Counted from the first letter of the stretch, positions 1-12,109 are shown. The stretch is 64,000 nt of DNA from DAHUXD01 sp963736455 (GCA_963736455.1 CAVTON010000001.1:1612001-1676000), one strand, 5' to 3'. Made by a program: numbers and translations. Notes: generated from the sequence alone by a model not told the origin.

Positions 1-2270
1 ACGACCTCGTAGCCGTTGTTCGAGAGAATGATCTCGACGAGGTTCTTCCCGATGTCGTGCACGTCGCCCTTGACGGTCGCGAGCAGGACCTTGCCCTTGC
101 GCGAGCCGCCCTTCTTTTCCATGAACGCCTCGAGATGGCTCACGGCGGCCTTCATCGCCTCCGCCGACTGGAGGACCTCCGCCACGATCAGCTCGTTGGC
201 GTTGAAGAGGCGTCCGACCTCGCGCATCCCCTCCATGAGCGGCCCGTTGATGATCTCCAGGGGCGCCATGCCGCCCGTGCGCACGGCCTCGAGATCCTCG
301 ACGAGCCCCTCCTTCGAGCCCTCCAGGATGTAGCGCGGCAGACGCTCGAGAGGCGTCCCGGCCCGCGCGGCCTTCGTCTTCGGCGCCGATCCCTTCGCCT
401 TGAAGTGCTCCGCGAACGCGGCCACCGGATCCGGGCCCCGGTTGTAGAGGAGGTCCTCCGCCAGCTTCTTCTCCTCGTCCGAAATCGACGGATAACGGAC
501 GATCTTCTCGGAGTTGACGATGGCGAGGTCGAGGCCCGCCCGCGTGGAATGGTAGAGAAACACCGAGTTCAGGACCTCGCGGCCCGCCTCCGGAAGGCCG
601 AACGACACGTTGGAGATCCCGAGGATCGTCTTGGCCTCGGGGAAGGCGGCCTTGATCAGACGGATGCCCTCGATCGTCTCCTCGGCGCTTCCCACGTACT
701 TCGCGTCGCCCGTGCCGCACGGGAAGACGAGCGGATCGAACAGGATGTCTTCCGCGGGGATTCCGTACTTCTCGGTCAGCAGCGTGTAGCTGCGCCGCGC
801 GACCTCGAGCTTGCGCTGGCGCGTGACGGCCATGCCGTTCTCGGGATCTTCGTCGATCGTTCCGACGACGAGGGCGGCGCCGTAGCGCTGCGCCAGCGGC
901 ACGACCGTCTTGAAGCGCTCCTCTCCGTCCTCGAGGTTGATCGAGTTCAGGATGGACTTGCCCTGGCTCCACTTCAACCCGAGCTCGAGAACGCGCGCGT
1001 CCGTCGAGTCGAGCATCAGCGGAACCTTGACCATCTTCGTCGCCCGCTCCAGAAACGCGTTCACGTCGGCGGCCTCGTCGCGGTCGGGGTCCTGGAGACA
1101 GACGTCGATGACCTGCGCGGCGTTCTTGACCTGCGCACGGGCGATCTCGGCCGCGGCCTCGAACTGCCCCTCCGCCACCAGGCGCTTGAACTTCCGGCTG
1201 CCGAGGACGTTCGTGCGCTCGCCGACGAGGACCGGCCGGTTGTCCACGTCGACCTCGAGGACCTCGATTCCCGACACGAGGGTCTTCGTGTGAATGGCGG
1301 GCCGCCGGGGCTTCTTGCCTTCGGCTGCCGCCGCGAGCGCGCGAATGTGCGCCGGCGTCGTCCCGCAGCAGCCCCCCACGATGTTCACCCAGCCCTCGAC
1401 CATGAACCGTTCGAGCTCGCGCGACAGCGACTGCGGCGTCTCTCCGTACTTGCCGTCGGCGTCCGGCAGACCCGCGTTCGGATAACACGACGTCCGCGTC
1501 TTCGCGAGCGCCGACAGGCTGCGCAGATGGTCCGTCATGAACTCGGGCCCCGTCGCGCAGTTGAGTCCGACCGAGAGCAGAGGCGCGTGCATGATCGAGG
1601 CGTAGAGCGCCTCGACGTCCTGTCCCGCGAGCATCGTGCCCATCGGCTCGATCGTCACCGACGCCATGATCGGCGCTCGCCATCCGACCTCCGCGAACGC
1701 CTGCTCGACGCCGATCAACCCGGCCTTGAGGTTGCGCGTGTCCTGGGTCGTCTCAAGGAGCAGGACGTCGGCGCCGCCCGAGAGAAGGCCGATGGCCTGG
1801 GTGCGGTAGTGGACGATCATCTCGTCGAACGTCACGCCGCCCGTCACCGTCATCGCCTTCGTCGTCGGTCCCATGGAGCCCGCGACGAAGCGCAGCCGCC
1901 CGGTCGCGGACGCTTCCGCCGCCGCCTCGCGCGCGAGCTCGGCCGCGCGCCGGTTGATCTCGATCGTCCGATCCGCGAGCCCGTACTCCGCGAGGACCAG
2001 CGGCGTGCCGCCGAACGTGTTGGTCTCGACCATGTCGGCGCCGGCCGCGAAGTAGTCCACGTGCATCCGCCGCACCACGTCCGGCCGCGTCCGGACCAGG
2101 TTCTCGTTGCAGCCCTCGAGCTCCGGGCCGCCGAAGTCGGCCGCCGACAGGTTCTCGCTCTGGAGCCAGGTCCCCGTCGCCCCGTCGAGCACGAGGATGT
2201 GTTCGGCGAGGTGCTCCTGGAGCGCCTCGGCCCGCTCGCGCTGAGAAGAGCCGTCCGGCCGCGTGGTCAT
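1..2270 (-). CDS. metH: Cobalamin-dependent methionine synthase, 5' part (runs off the left edge)
   Basis: Transfers a methyl group from methyltetrahydrofolate to homocysteine through cobalamin, in the cytoplasm. About 756 residues are in the window. The homocysteine domain opens with LDGATGTWLQ near residue 30; the zinc ligands are visible as C238 (LNCATG) and C301-C302 (GGCCGT). The pterin-binding domain follows (NVLGSRKFKR and LMLDSTDARVLE stretches). Then come the cobalamin cap and the DVHDIGKN motif, whose His738 would be the lower cobalt ligand. The activation domain would lie beyond base 1. The ATG at 2270 gives the usual MetH N terminus. There is no Shine-Dalgarno sequence, but CATAAT lies 10 bases upstream. 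The gene diverges from the oxidoreductase at 2376. Confidence 0.96.
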   Translation of the reverse strand, partial: MTTRPDGSSQRERAEALQEHLAEHILVLDGATGTWLQSENLSAADFGGPELEGCNENLVRTRPDVVRRMHVDYFAAGADMVETNTFGGTPLVLAEYGLADRTIEINRRAAELAREAAAEASATGRLRFVAGSMGPTTKAMTVTGGVTFDEMIVHYRTQAIGLLSGGADVLLLETTQDTRNLKAGLIGVEQAFAEVGWRAPIMASVTIEPMGTMLAGQDVEALYASIMHAPLLSVGLNCATGPEFMTDHLRSLSALAKTRTSCYPNAGLPDADGKYGETPQSLSRELERFMVEGWVNIVGGCCGTTPAHIRALAAAAEGKKPRRPAIHTKTLVSGIEVLEVDVDNRPVLVGERTNVLGSRKFKRLVAEGQFEAAAEIARAQVKNAAQVIDVCLQDPDRDEAADVNAFLERATKMVKVPLMLDSTDARVLELGLKWSQGKSILNSINLEDGEERFKTVVPLAQRYGAALVVGTIDEDPENGMAVTRQRKLEVARRSYTLLTEKYGIPAEDILFDPLVFPCGTGDAKYVGSAEETIEGIRLIKAAFPEAKTILGISNVSFGLPEAGREVLNSVFLYHSTRAGLDLAIVNSEKIVRYPSISDEEKKLAEDLLYNRGPDPVAAFAEHFKAKGSAPKTKAARAGTPLERLPRYILEGSKEGLVEDLEAVRTGGMAPLEIINGPLMEGMREVGRLFNANELIVAEVLQSAEAMKAAVSHLEAFMEKKGGSRKGKVLLATVKGDVHDIGKNLVEIILSNNGYEV

Positions 2271-2280
2271 GGAAACGGCA

Positions 2281-2286
2281 ATTATG
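2281..2286 (-). promoter_or_regulatory. -10 box of metH (CATAAT)
   Basis: On the minus strand CATAAT ends 10 bases before the metH ATG. No ribosome site is present, so transcription may begin at or very near the start codon. No clear -35 was found. Confidence 0.45.
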
Positions 2287-2359
2287 CACGGCGCACGCCG
2301 GGGCCGCCACGCGAGCGCGTCCGGCGCCCGCGCATCACGCCCCGTGCGACTCGCCCTGA

Positions 2360-2365
2360 TATTCT
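2360..2365 (+). promoter_or_regulatory. -10 box (TATTCT) of the FAD/NAD(P) oxidoreductase gene
   Basis: TATTCT lies 10 bases before the ATG at 2376, which has no Shine-Dalgarno sequence. It fits the TANNNT pattern seen before many starts in this window. Confidence 0.4.
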
Positions 2366-2375
2366 CGGCGCGCGA

Positions 2376-3755
2376 ATGAGCCGCCACGCCCCCACCATCG
2401 CCGTGATCGGCGGAGGCTTCAGCGGCACGGCGACGGTCGCGCAGCTGCTGCGCCGCGGCCGTCCGGCGCGAATCCTGCTCATCAACCGGTTCGGACCGAT
2501 GGGCCGCGGCGTGGCCTACGGAACGCCGATCGAGGCCCACGTCCTGAACGTGCCGGCCGGCGGAATGAGCGCGCTTCCCGACGATCGTGACCACTTCGTC
2601 CGCTGGGCGCGCAGCCGCGACGAGTCGATCCGCGACGAGACCTTCGTCTCGCGGCGGCTGTACGGCGAATACCTGGAGGCGCTGCTGCGGGAAGCCGAAC
2701 ATGGCTCCCCGCGGACCGCCCGCCTCGAGCGCCTCGTGGCCGTCGCGCGCGACGTCGAGCCGAGACCGGACGGCGAATCGGCGGAGGTCGTCTTCGCCGG
2801 AGCCCGCATCGTCGCCGACCGCGTCGTGCTCGCCCTCGGCAACTACTCGCCCGCGAACCCGGCGGCCGTGGGCACCGAGATCTACGAAACCGATCGGTAC
2901 GTCCGCGACCCGTGGATCCGGGGAGCGCTGGACGTGGTGCGTCCCGGCGAATCCGTCCTGATGCTCGGGACCGGACTGACCATGATGGACATCGCGCTCG
3001 ATCTCGCCCGGCGGGGCGCGCGCCTGCCTCTCTTCGCCGTGTCACGGCACGGCCTCCTGCCGCGCGAGCATCGGACGGCCGCCCCGTCCGCAGGAGCCGA
3101 TGCGATGCCGCCCGGGCTCGACCGTCCGCCGCGGACCGTCGCGCGATACGCGAAGCTCATCCGGCGGCACATCGCCGCCCGCGCGGCGACGGGCGGCGAC
3201 TGGCGCGAGGTCATCGGAGCGATGCGCCCGGTCACGGCCTCCCTCTGGGCGGGGTTGACCGCCGAGGAGCGCGGGCGCTTCCTGCGCCACCTGCGCCCCT
3301 GGTGGGACGTCCACCGGCATCGCGCCGCCCCGGTCACGGCGCAGGCGATCGAGAAGATGCTCGTGTCGGGAGATCTGTCCGTGCGCGCGGGACGGATCCT
3401 GGGCTACCGCTCGGTCGCCCACGAGGTCGAGGCCACGATCCGACCGCGCGGCGCGTCCGAGACGGTGCGGGTCCACGTGGACCGGATCGTCAACTGCTCG
3501 GGACCATGCTCCGACGTCCGCCGCATCGGCGATCCGCTGCTCGACGCGCTTCTCTCGCGCAAGCTTCTCCGGCCGGACCCCTTCGGCCTCGGCATCGAGA
3601 CAGCCGCGGACGGCGCGCTGCTCGACGCATCGGGCCGCCCCTCGCGCGTCCTGTACTGCGTCGGTCCGCTGCTCAAGGCGGACTACTGGGAGGCGACCGC
3701 GGTCCCGGAGCTGCGCCAGCACGCAGCGCGCCTGGCCGAGAGACTGCTGCCCTAG
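2376..3755 (+). CDS. FAD/NAD(P)-binding oxidoreductase (NAD_binding_9 / YdhS-like)
   Basis: A 459-residue soluble flavoprotein. The N terminus has a dinucleotide-binding GGGFSGT loop (residues 12-18). A second nucleotide-binding loop, MLGTGLTMMDIALDLA, lies near residue 200, as in FAD-NAD(P)-binding proteins of the YdhS type. The conserved GRGVAYGT and LNVPAGGMSALPDD segments (residues about 43-68) are typical of that family. The substrate is unknown and no electron-transfer partner lies nearby. The ATG at 2376 was chosen because it begins right before the first beta strand; the reading frame stays open far upstream, but only as antisense of metH. The stop overlaps the stop of the convergent kinase gene in a shared CTAG. 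Confidence 0.85.
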   Translation: MSRHAPTIAVIGGGFSGTATVAQLLRRGRPARILLINRFGPMGRGVAYGTPIEAHVLNVPAGGMSALPDDRDHFVRWARSRDESIRDETFVSRRLYGEYLEALLREAEHGSPRTARLERLVAVARDVEPRPDGESAEVVFAGARIVADRVVLALGNYSPANPAAVGTEIYETDRYVRDPWIRGALDVVRPGESVLMLGTGLTMMDIALDLARRGARLPLFAVSRHGLLPREHRTAAPSAGADAMPPGLDRPPRTVARYAKLIRRHIAARAATGGDWREVIGAMRPVTASLWAGLTAEERGRFLRHLRPWWDVHRHRAAPVTAQAIEKMLVSGDLSVRAGRILGYRSVAHEVEATIRPRGASETVRVHVDRIVNCSGPCSDVRRIGDPLLDALLSRKLLRPDPFGLGIETAADGALLDASGRPSRVLYCVGPLLKADYWEATAVPELRQHAARLAERLLP

Positions 3756-6094
3756 TACCGGCCGGCGGGCGCGCGGGCCTCGACGGAGCCCGCGTCGCGG
3801 GCGCGTCCGAGCCATTCGTCCGCATCGGGCCGTCCGAGGACCGCCGCCGCGCGGGCGAGCTCGAGAAGGCTGACGTCGTCCGTGCACGTCCAGAGGATCG
3901 AGAAGTCGAATCCGCGACGCGTCCGGAAGAGCTCGAACGCTTCCTCCAGGTTTTCCGAGTCGGCTCCGGCTCGCGCCATTCCCGCGAGGGCCTGGACGGC
4001 CAGCTGACCCCCGCCGAGCCCGCGCGGCCGTCCCTTCAGGTGAGCGAGCGCCTGCCCGAAGCTCGCGCGGGCCGCTTCGCGGTCGCCCTGATCGAGGGCG
4101 GTGCGCCCGAGAGCGCAGAGAGCGATGCCCCGGAAGGAGTCGCGATACATGCTGTCGGATCTCTCCACCGCCTCCAGACCCTCCAGGCAGCGGAGCCGCG
4201 CCTCGTCGAGTCGGCCGAGACGCCGCAGGCACTCTCCCGCGTAGCCGCTCGAGCCAACCGTGGCGTGGGGCCCTCCGAGCCGCTCGAGCGCGGCCGCCTT
4301 CTCGAGGCACCACAACGCCTGGTCGCCCGAGCCGAGCTCGTAATGGGCCCACCCCAGGCCCATCCATGCCCAGCCGTGCCGCGGTTCGATCTCCAGGGCG
4401 CGCTGATACAAGGGGCGGGCCTCGGAGGGCCGGCCGCGGAACGCCTGGACACACGCGCCGAAGTACCCCGCGTAGGGGTTCGACGGTTCGAGCTCTCCGG
4501 CGCGAAGCTCCTGCTCGAGGGCCTCCTCGAACTTGCCCTGTCGCATGAGCGCGTAGCCGAGCCACACGCGAGGCTCGCCGAGGTCCGGAGCGGCGGCGAT
4601 GGCGCGGCGCGCGTAGCCGGACGCGGCGTCGAGGTCGGCCGGATCGGTCGTGAAGGTGAAGCGCATCGCATGGACGGCCGCGAGTCCCGCCAGCGCCGGA
4701 GCGTGGCTCGCCTCGGCGGCGATCGCTTCTTCATAAGCCGCTCGCGCCTCGTCGAAGGAACCCTTCGAAAGGCGCAGAAATAGCCGCCGGCCGCGCGCGT
4801 GGCTTTCGAACGCATTCACCTTCCGCGAACGAGGAGGCGGAGTCGACGCCGCGCTCGCGCGGAAGCGCGGGGCGATCGATGCCGCGAGGTCGTCCTGAAT
4901 CCGGAAGATCTCCTCGAGCGTGCCGTCGAGCTTCTCGGACGAGACGCCCTGTCCGGTCGTCGCGTCGGCCAGCCGCGAGGTCACGCGCAGCCGGGGACCG
5001 ACTCTCTGGTACGCGCCCGAGAGCACCCAGCGGCATGCGAGCAGCCTCGCCAGCCTCAGCGCATCGGCGTCGCGGTCGTTCGACGCCGGCGCCGCGCGCA
5101 GCGCGAGCACCTTGCCGCGCGGGGCGACCGTCAGTCCGTCGACGCGAGAGAGATCGGCGGAGAGGCTCTCCGCGATGCCGCTGCCGATCCAGTCGTCGTC
5201 CGGGTTCTTCGAGAGGTTCTCGAAGTCGAGCACGGCGAGCGTCTCGGGCAGCGGCGCGACGAACTCGCCGGACGCGGCGGCGCGCAGGTCGGCGAGAAAC
5301 TCCGCCGCAGACGAATAGCGCCGCGCGGCGTCCCGTGCGAGCGCGCGGGCGAGGACGGCGCGGATTTCCGGCGCCACCGCCTCGGCGGACAGGGGCGGCG
5401 GATCGCCCTGCAGAACCGCCGCGATGCGCTCGGCCGCGGTGGCCCCGGGAAAGGCGGGCCGCCCCGAAAGGGCCTCGAAGAGCACGGCGCCGAGCGAGAA
5501 GAGATCCGACCGCTCGTCGAGCGGCTCGCCCCGGAGCTGCTCGGGGGACATGTACCCGACCGTTCCGACCACGGAGCCGACTTCGGTGAGCGCGGTCGCC
5601 GTCGCCGCTTCGCTTTCGGTTTCGCCGGAGCCCACGAGACGCGCGATCCCGAAGTCGAGCAGCTTCGCCAGCAGGTCGCCCGTCCACATGACGTTTTCGG
5701 GTTTGATGTCCCGATGCAATACGCCGGCGGCGTGCGCATGGTTGAGCGCCTCGAGCAGGCAGCTCGCGACGACGAGAGCTTCGGAAAGGGGAAGCGGTCC
5801 TCGCCGCAGCCGGTCTCTCAGGGTCTCCCCGGTGACGAACTCCATCGCGAGGAAGGCGATCCCGTCGGCATCGCCCGCCTCGTAGAACGTCGCGATCGCC
5901 GGATGCTCGAGACGCGCGCAGGCTTCCGCCTCCCGGGCGAGGCGCGACCGCAGATCCGCGGAGAGTGGCCGGGCGATGACCTTCACCGCCGCCCGCCTTC
6001 CGAGAGCCAGGTCACGCGCGAGAAACACCTCGCCCATGCCGCCGGCGCCGAGGCGCCTCTCCACGAGATAGTGGGAGAGCTTCTGTCCGATCAC
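3752..6094 (-). CDS. Ser/Thr protein kinase with TolB-like and TPR domains
   Basis: A 780-residue kinase. It has a Gly-rich loop GAGGMGEV, an AVK lysine near residue 38, HRDIKPEN and DFGIAR, and an SPEQLRG segment, so all catalytic motifs are intact. Residues about 285-410 (ETLAVLDFENLSKNPDDDW onward) resemble the TolB/FlgO-like module that follows many bacterial kinases. The rest is a run of TPRs. No membrane helix is evident, so it is probably cytoplasmic. The GTG at 6094 is preferred over the ATG at 6109, because family members begin MIGQ-x-x-SHY and TATGCT ends 10 bases upstream of the GTG. It diverges from the second kinase at 6175. Confidence 0.9.
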   Translation of the reverse strand: MIGQKLSHYLVERRLGAGGMGEVFLARDLALGRRAAVKVIARPLSADLRSRLAREAEACARLEHPAIATFYEAGDADGIAFLAMEFVTGETLRDRLRRGPLPLSEALVVASCLLEALNHAHAAGVLHRDIKPENVMWTGDLLAKLLDFGIARLVGSGETESEAATATALTEVGSVVGTVGYMSPEQLRGEPLDERSDLFSLGAVLFEALSGRPAFPGATAAERIAAVLQGDPPPLSAEAVAPEIRAVLARALARDAARRYSSAAEFLADLRAAASGEFVAPLPETLAVLDFENLSKNPDDDWIGSGIAESLSADLSRVDGLTVAPRGKVLALRAAPASNDRDADALRLARLLACRWVLSGAYQRVGPRLRVTSRLADATTGQGVSSEKLDGTLEEIFRIQDDLAASIAPRFRASAASTPPPRSRKVNAFESHARGRRLFLRLSKGSFDEARAAYEEAIAAEASHAPALAGLAAVHAMRFTFTTDPADLDAASGYARRAIAAAPDLGEPRVWLGYALMRQGKFEEALEQELRAGELEPSNPYAGYFGACVQAFRGRPSEARPLYQRALEIEPRHGWAWMGLGWAHYELGSGDQALWCLEKAAALERLGGPHATVGSSGYAGECLRRLGRLDEARLRCLEGLEAVERSDSMYRDSFRGIALCALGRTALDQGDREAARASFGQALAHLKGRPRGLGGGQLAVQALAGMARAGADSENLEEAFELFRTRRGFDFSILWTCTDDVSLLELARAAAVLGRPDADEWLGRARDAGSVEARAPAGRY

Positions 6095-6104
6095 GCGTTC
6101 TCCA

Positions 6105-6110
6105 AGCATA
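6105..6110 (-). promoter_or_regulatory. -10 box (TATGCT) of the TPR kinase gene
   Basis: TATGCT on the minus strand ends 10 bases before the preferred GTG start at 6094. It overlaps the alternative ATG at 6109, which favours the GTG. Confidence 0.35.
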
Positions 6111-6174
6111 GAATCCCATCACTCTTCATGCCGCCGCCCGGAAAATCGCCAACGTCTCACGATGAGTCGCTGAC

Positions 6175-8730
<2,556 letters not shown>

Positions 8731-8734
8731 AGGG

Positions 8735-9089
8735 ATGACCGTCTCGCCCGGATCGCGCCTCGGCCCCTACGAGATCCTCTCGCCTCTGGGCGCCGGAGGG
8801 ATGGGCGAGGTCTACCCGGCCCGCGACGCGAAGCTGGGGCGCGAGATTGCGGTCAAGGTCCTGCCTTCGTCCGTCGCCGACGACCCCGGTCGCGGCCAGC
8901 GCTTCGAGCAGGAGGCGCGCTCCGCCTCCGGCCTGAATCACCCGAACATCCTGACCGCCTACGACATCGGCGAGGCTGACGGTGCTCTCTACATCGCCCA
9001 TGGAGCTCGTCGAAGGCAAGACGCTGCGTGAGCTGCTCGCCGCCCGCCGCATCCTCGGCGAGCTCGAGCTGATGACCGGAGTTCGGTAG
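8735..9089 (+). pseudogene. Truncated, frameshifted Ser/Thr kinase remnant
   Basis: The first 85 codons closely match the start of the kinase at 6175 (SRLGPYEIL, GAGGMGEVY, AVKVLPSSVA, LNHPNILTAYDIGEADGALYIA). At about 8996-9001 the sequence reads atcgcccatgg where the intact gene has atcgccatgg, a one-base insertion. Correcting it restores MELVEGKTLRELLAARR, but a TAG at 9087-9089 then ends the frame. The catalytic HRD and DFG motifs are therefore missing. It is probably the relic of a tandem kinase duplication that was later cut short by the neighbouring minus-strand block. It starts 4 bases after the stop of the intact kinase, with AAGTGAAGGG as ribosome site. Confidence 0.8.
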
Positions 9090-9110
9090 GCTCGCGACGA
9101 GGCGAGCGCC

Positions 9111-9575
9111 TTACCGGGCGGCGCCGGGCTCGGGTTGGTCCTCGCCTCCGGCATCGCGGCATCGGCCCGCTGCCGTGCAGGTCGCGATCAGCGCATGCGT
9201 CCTGCCGTCCCGCAGGCGCACGACTCGCGCGTCCCTGGACACGGCCATCGCCTGGCCCAGATCTCGCTGCGTCCTCTTCGGAAGCGCCTCCCACATCGAG
9301 CCGTCGAGGAAGACCGTACCTCCCCGATCGTCCCAGGAAAAGATCAACCCGGACTGCCTGTAGGGCATGATCCGGAGCTTCGCCGCCGCGATGTCGTCCG
9401 CAGGAAAGCCCTCCACCATCTCGGACTCCCGGCCATGCTCGCGAGCCCGAGCAAACACGATGAGGAACAGGACGAGCCCCGGGACGGTCCACCACCACCG
9501 CAGCGGTGGCAGGACGTCCAGGAGCCCGCTCCGTCGCCCGGCCTCCACCGGGCGACGGCGCCTCGAGCGCGGCAT
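9111..9575 (-). CDS. Hypothetical single-pass membrane protein (154 aa)
   Basis: No family recognised. A basic N terminus (RSRRRRP) is followed by one hydrophobic helix (WWTVPGLVLFLIVFARA, about residues 27-43), then a soluble domain with SWDDRGGTVFLDGSMWEALP. The positive-inside pattern puts the soluble part outside. It lies 6 bases after the stop of the TonB receptor gene on the same strand, so it is probably cotranscribed. No strong ribosome site precedes the ATG. Confidence 0.55.
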   Translation of the reverse strand: MPRSRRRRPVEAGRRSGLLDVLPPLRWWWTVPGLVLFLIVFARAREHGRESEMVEGFPADDIAAAKLRIMPYRQSGLIFSWDDRGGTVFLDGSMWEALPKRTQRDLGQAMAVSRDARVVRLRDGRTHALIATCTAAGRCRDAGGEDQPEPGAAR

Positions 9576-9581
9576 GAGGAG

Positions 9582-12020
9582 CTAGAAGTGCACGACCGCC
9601 TGTCCCACGAACCGCCTCGGCGGAATGACGTGAGTCCCTCCGAACGTCGAGAGGATGTTGTAGAGGCCCATGACGTTGGTGGCGTTCAAGACCATGAACT
9701 GGAACTGCACGGGAATCGCGATCTTCTGGAGGTCGTAGCCCACCTGGAAGTCGACGGTCGTCCTCGCCTTGATGCGGTTGGGGTCGAGCCCCGTATTGGC
9801 GTGGTTCGCGTCGATGTAGGGAATCGCGAAGGCATTGTCGGGGTCCTCGATGAGGTCGGCCGGGCTGGCATCGGTCACGAGGCCCGAGTCGTACCGAACG
9901 TTCGAGCCGAGCCAGAGCCCCGTGTTCAGGAGCTCGTAGTAGAGGCCGGCCTGGATCTGGAGTTTCTGATCGTGGTCGATGAGAAACGGTCCGCTCGTGA
10001 TGGTGTCGAGGTCCGAGGCGTCGAGGAACAGCCCTCCCGTGAACGGCGGCACGTACTCGGCATGGACGTGTCCGGCGGAGACGAAGCCGCGAAAGCCCGC
10101 CGTCGGCGCGAGGTCGAGCCGCGCGTCCCAGCCGTTGTACTTGCCGCTCTGGAACGAGAGCGGGAACACGATCCCGGTGTTCAGGAACTGGTCCTGGTCT
10201 CCGGCATTCTTCGTGTCCCTCCACCAGAAATCGACGTCGAGCCGCACCTTGGAACCGAGGGCCTGCTGGAAGCCGACCGTCTCGGCATTCTGACGCTCGG
10301 ACTGGACGTTGAGCTCACCTCCGCCGAGCGCCCGCGATTCCTGGACGATCGGCGGCACGAGCGCGGCGGCCGCCGCGGAGCTGCTCAGCAGGATGTTCTC
10401 GAACTCCGGCGTGTACAGGATCCGGCTGTAGGTGGCCCGAAAGACGGTCCCGGTCGCGGGCAGGTAGTACGCGAGGCCGAGCCGCGGCGACCACTGCACG
10501 TTCGTCGAGGGCAGGTTGTTGTTCTCGTACCGGACGCCGATGTTGGCGGTCAGGTTCTTCCACTGGATCTGGTCCTGCAGGTACACCGCGTAGTACTTGT
10601 TGGTGCTCGAGTCGGAGAAGACGAACGGGTGCCCGCCCCGCGTCAGGTCGTAGGGCGCGAGGTTCGGGTTGTAGTCGGGCGACGAGGGGTCGTTGAAGGC
10701 CGGATCCGTGATCCCGAAGCGGAAGAACTCCGTCATCGGATAGGCCTTGAATGTGCCCCCCGCCTTGAAGGTGTGGATCCCGACGGTCTGGGTGTACGAG
10801 GCGGCGATGCCGAAATTGTCGAGGGAGCGATTCGAATCGGCCGTGACGGGCGTGTCGCCCGCGGACGGATAGAGCGTGAACCGCGCCAGGCGCGCGAAGG
10901 CCGTCGCGTCGATGATCCCCGACGCCGAGACGATCTTCTGCCACCCGAGGTTGTAGTTCTGGTCGTAGGTCTCGACCCGCTGCGCCTGGCCGGAGTCCTC
11001 CTGCGTGAAGGTGTTGGTGACGTCCCGGTCGGTCCGGCCGAGAAGCGCCGTCAGGCGGAAAGCGTCGGTGTGGTCCGGCGAGGCGGAATCGAGGCGCACG
11101 AAGCCGCGCTGCGTGTTGCCGTCGTTGTGGAAGTTGTCGAAATTCACCGGATCCGTGAAGTAGTCGGAGCCCGCGGCGTTGAACGAGGCGAACCACCCCA
11201 GCGTGTCCGAGCCGCCGCCGGCCGAAACCCCTCCCTGGTAGGTGTCGAAGGTCCCGTACGTGCCGTTGGCCGTCCCCTTGAACGGGGAGCCGAGGCCGGA
11301 CTTCGTGGTCATGTTGATGACGGCGCCGATCTTCTCGCCGTACTCCGCCGGTACGTTTCCGTAGATGACCTCGAGCGCCTGCGCGATTCCCGGGTCGATC
11401 GAGTTCGAAAACGTCACGCCCGTCTGGTCCGCGATCGTCTGGCCATCGATGACGTACTCGCTCTGGCTGTGCGCGCCCTGGAAGTGGTAGCGGCCGTTCT
11501 CGTCCATGGCGAAGCCCGGCGTCGAGGTGACGATCTCCTCCATGGCCCGCATCGGCACGGCCGCGGGCGCGCGCTGGATGTAGGACTTGTCGATGTCGAC
11601 GTGCGAGGTGGTCGAATCGGTCTCGAGCTGGGCGATCGTGGGCTCGGCCATGACGCTGACCGACTCCTGGACCGCGGGGATGTCGAGCCGGATGTCCAGC
11701 ACGACGGGAATCGCGGTGCGCACGTCGACGGCCTTGTGGACCGGAGCGAAGCCCTGGGTGTCGATGTGGACTTCGTAGGGGTTGTAGGGGACGTTGAAGA
11801 AGAGGAAGGCGCCGTCGCGGCCGGTCGTCGTCTCCGCCTTGAAGCCGGAAATGTCGTTGCGCAGGAGCACGAGGACCGCGGCCATCGGTTTTCCGTCCGG
11901 CCCGAGGACCGTGCCTTTGACGGTGCCCGCGTTGACTGCCCGGACGTACGGTGCGAAGAGGACCAGCGCGGCGGTCGCGAGAGCGGTAACGAGAACGAGG
12001 CGCAGAGATCGAGTCGCCAT
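9582..12020 (-). CDS. TonB-dependent outer-membrane receptor with carboxypeptidase-regulatory N-terminal domain
   Basis: An 812-residue receptor for energised uptake across the outer membrane; the substrate is unknown. A signal peptide (about 1-28) is followed by a CarboxypepD_reg-like beta domain (GTVKGTVLGPDGKPMAAVLV, about 31-110), a plug (IDPGIAQALEVIYGNVPAEYG; INMTTKSGLGSPF, about 120-245) and a long beta-barrel ending in ...VVHF, the usual aromatic C terminus. The ATG at 12020 was chosen for its signal peptide and the GGGGAG ribosome site; the frame is open further upstream. The small CxAC protein at 12110 lies upstream in the same direction. The carboxypeptidase-regulatory plus barrel architecture is abundant in Acidobacteriota. 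Confidence 0.93.
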   Translation of the reverse strand: MATRSLRLVLVTALATAALVLFAPYVRAVNAGTVKGTVLGPDGKPMAAVLVLLRNDISGFKAETTTGRDGAFLFFNVPYNPYEVHIDTQGFAPVHKAVDVRTAIPVVLDIRLDIPAVQESVSVMAEPTIAQLETDSTTSHVDIDKSYIQRAPAAVPMRAMEEIVTSTPGFAMDENGRYHFQGAHSQSEYVIDGQTIADQTGVTFSNSIDPGIAQALEVIYGNVPAEYGEKIGAVINMTTKSGLGSPFKGTANGTYGTFDTYQGGVSAGGGSDTLGWFASFNAAGSDYFTDPVNFDNFHNDGNTQRGFVRLDSASPDHTDAFRLTALLGRTDRDVTNTFTQEDSGQAQRVETYDQNYNLGWQKIVSASGIIDATAFARLARFTLYPSAGDTPVTADSNRSLDNFGIAASYTQTVGIHTFKAGGTFKAYPMTEFFRFGITDPAFNDPSSPDYNPNLAPYDLTRGGHPFVFSDSSTNKYYAVYLQDQIQWKNLTANIGVRYENNNLPSTNVQWSPRLGLAYYLPATGTVFRATYSRILYTPEFENILLSSSAAAAALVPPIVQESRALGGGELNVQSERQNAETVGFQQALGSKVRLDVDFWWRDTKNAGDQDQFLNTGIVFPLSFQSGKYNGWDARLDLAPTAGFRGFVSAGHVHAEYVPPFTGGLFLDASDLDTITSGPFLIDHDQKLQIQAGLYYELLNTGLWLGSNVRYDSGLVTDASPADLIEDPDNAFAIPYIDANHANTGLDPNRIKARTTVDFQVGYDLQKIAIPVQFQFMVLNATNVMGLYNILSTFGGTHVIPPRRFVGQAVVHF

Positions 12021-12064
12021 GAATTGCTCCCCTCGAAAGGGCGGGGCCCGGCGCCGTGCGCCGC

Positions 12065-12080
12065 CGCCTTCGAAAAGGCG
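12065..12080 (-). repeat. UUCG-capped hairpin between the small exported protein and the TonB receptor genes
   Basis: On the minus strand CGCCTT-TTCG-AAGGCG forms a perfect 6-base stem with a stable UUCG loop. It has no following T-run, so it is more likely an mRNA-stability or processing hairpin than a terminator. Confidence 0.5.
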
Positions 12081-12109
12081 AGCCCGCCCGTGAATGTTTC
12101 TTCGGAGGA

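Noticed and set aside
57..2375. Very long plus-strand open frame across metH
   Set aside because: It is antisense to metH, whose zinc, pterin and cobalamin motifs are all intact. Only the part from ATG 2376 is a real gene.
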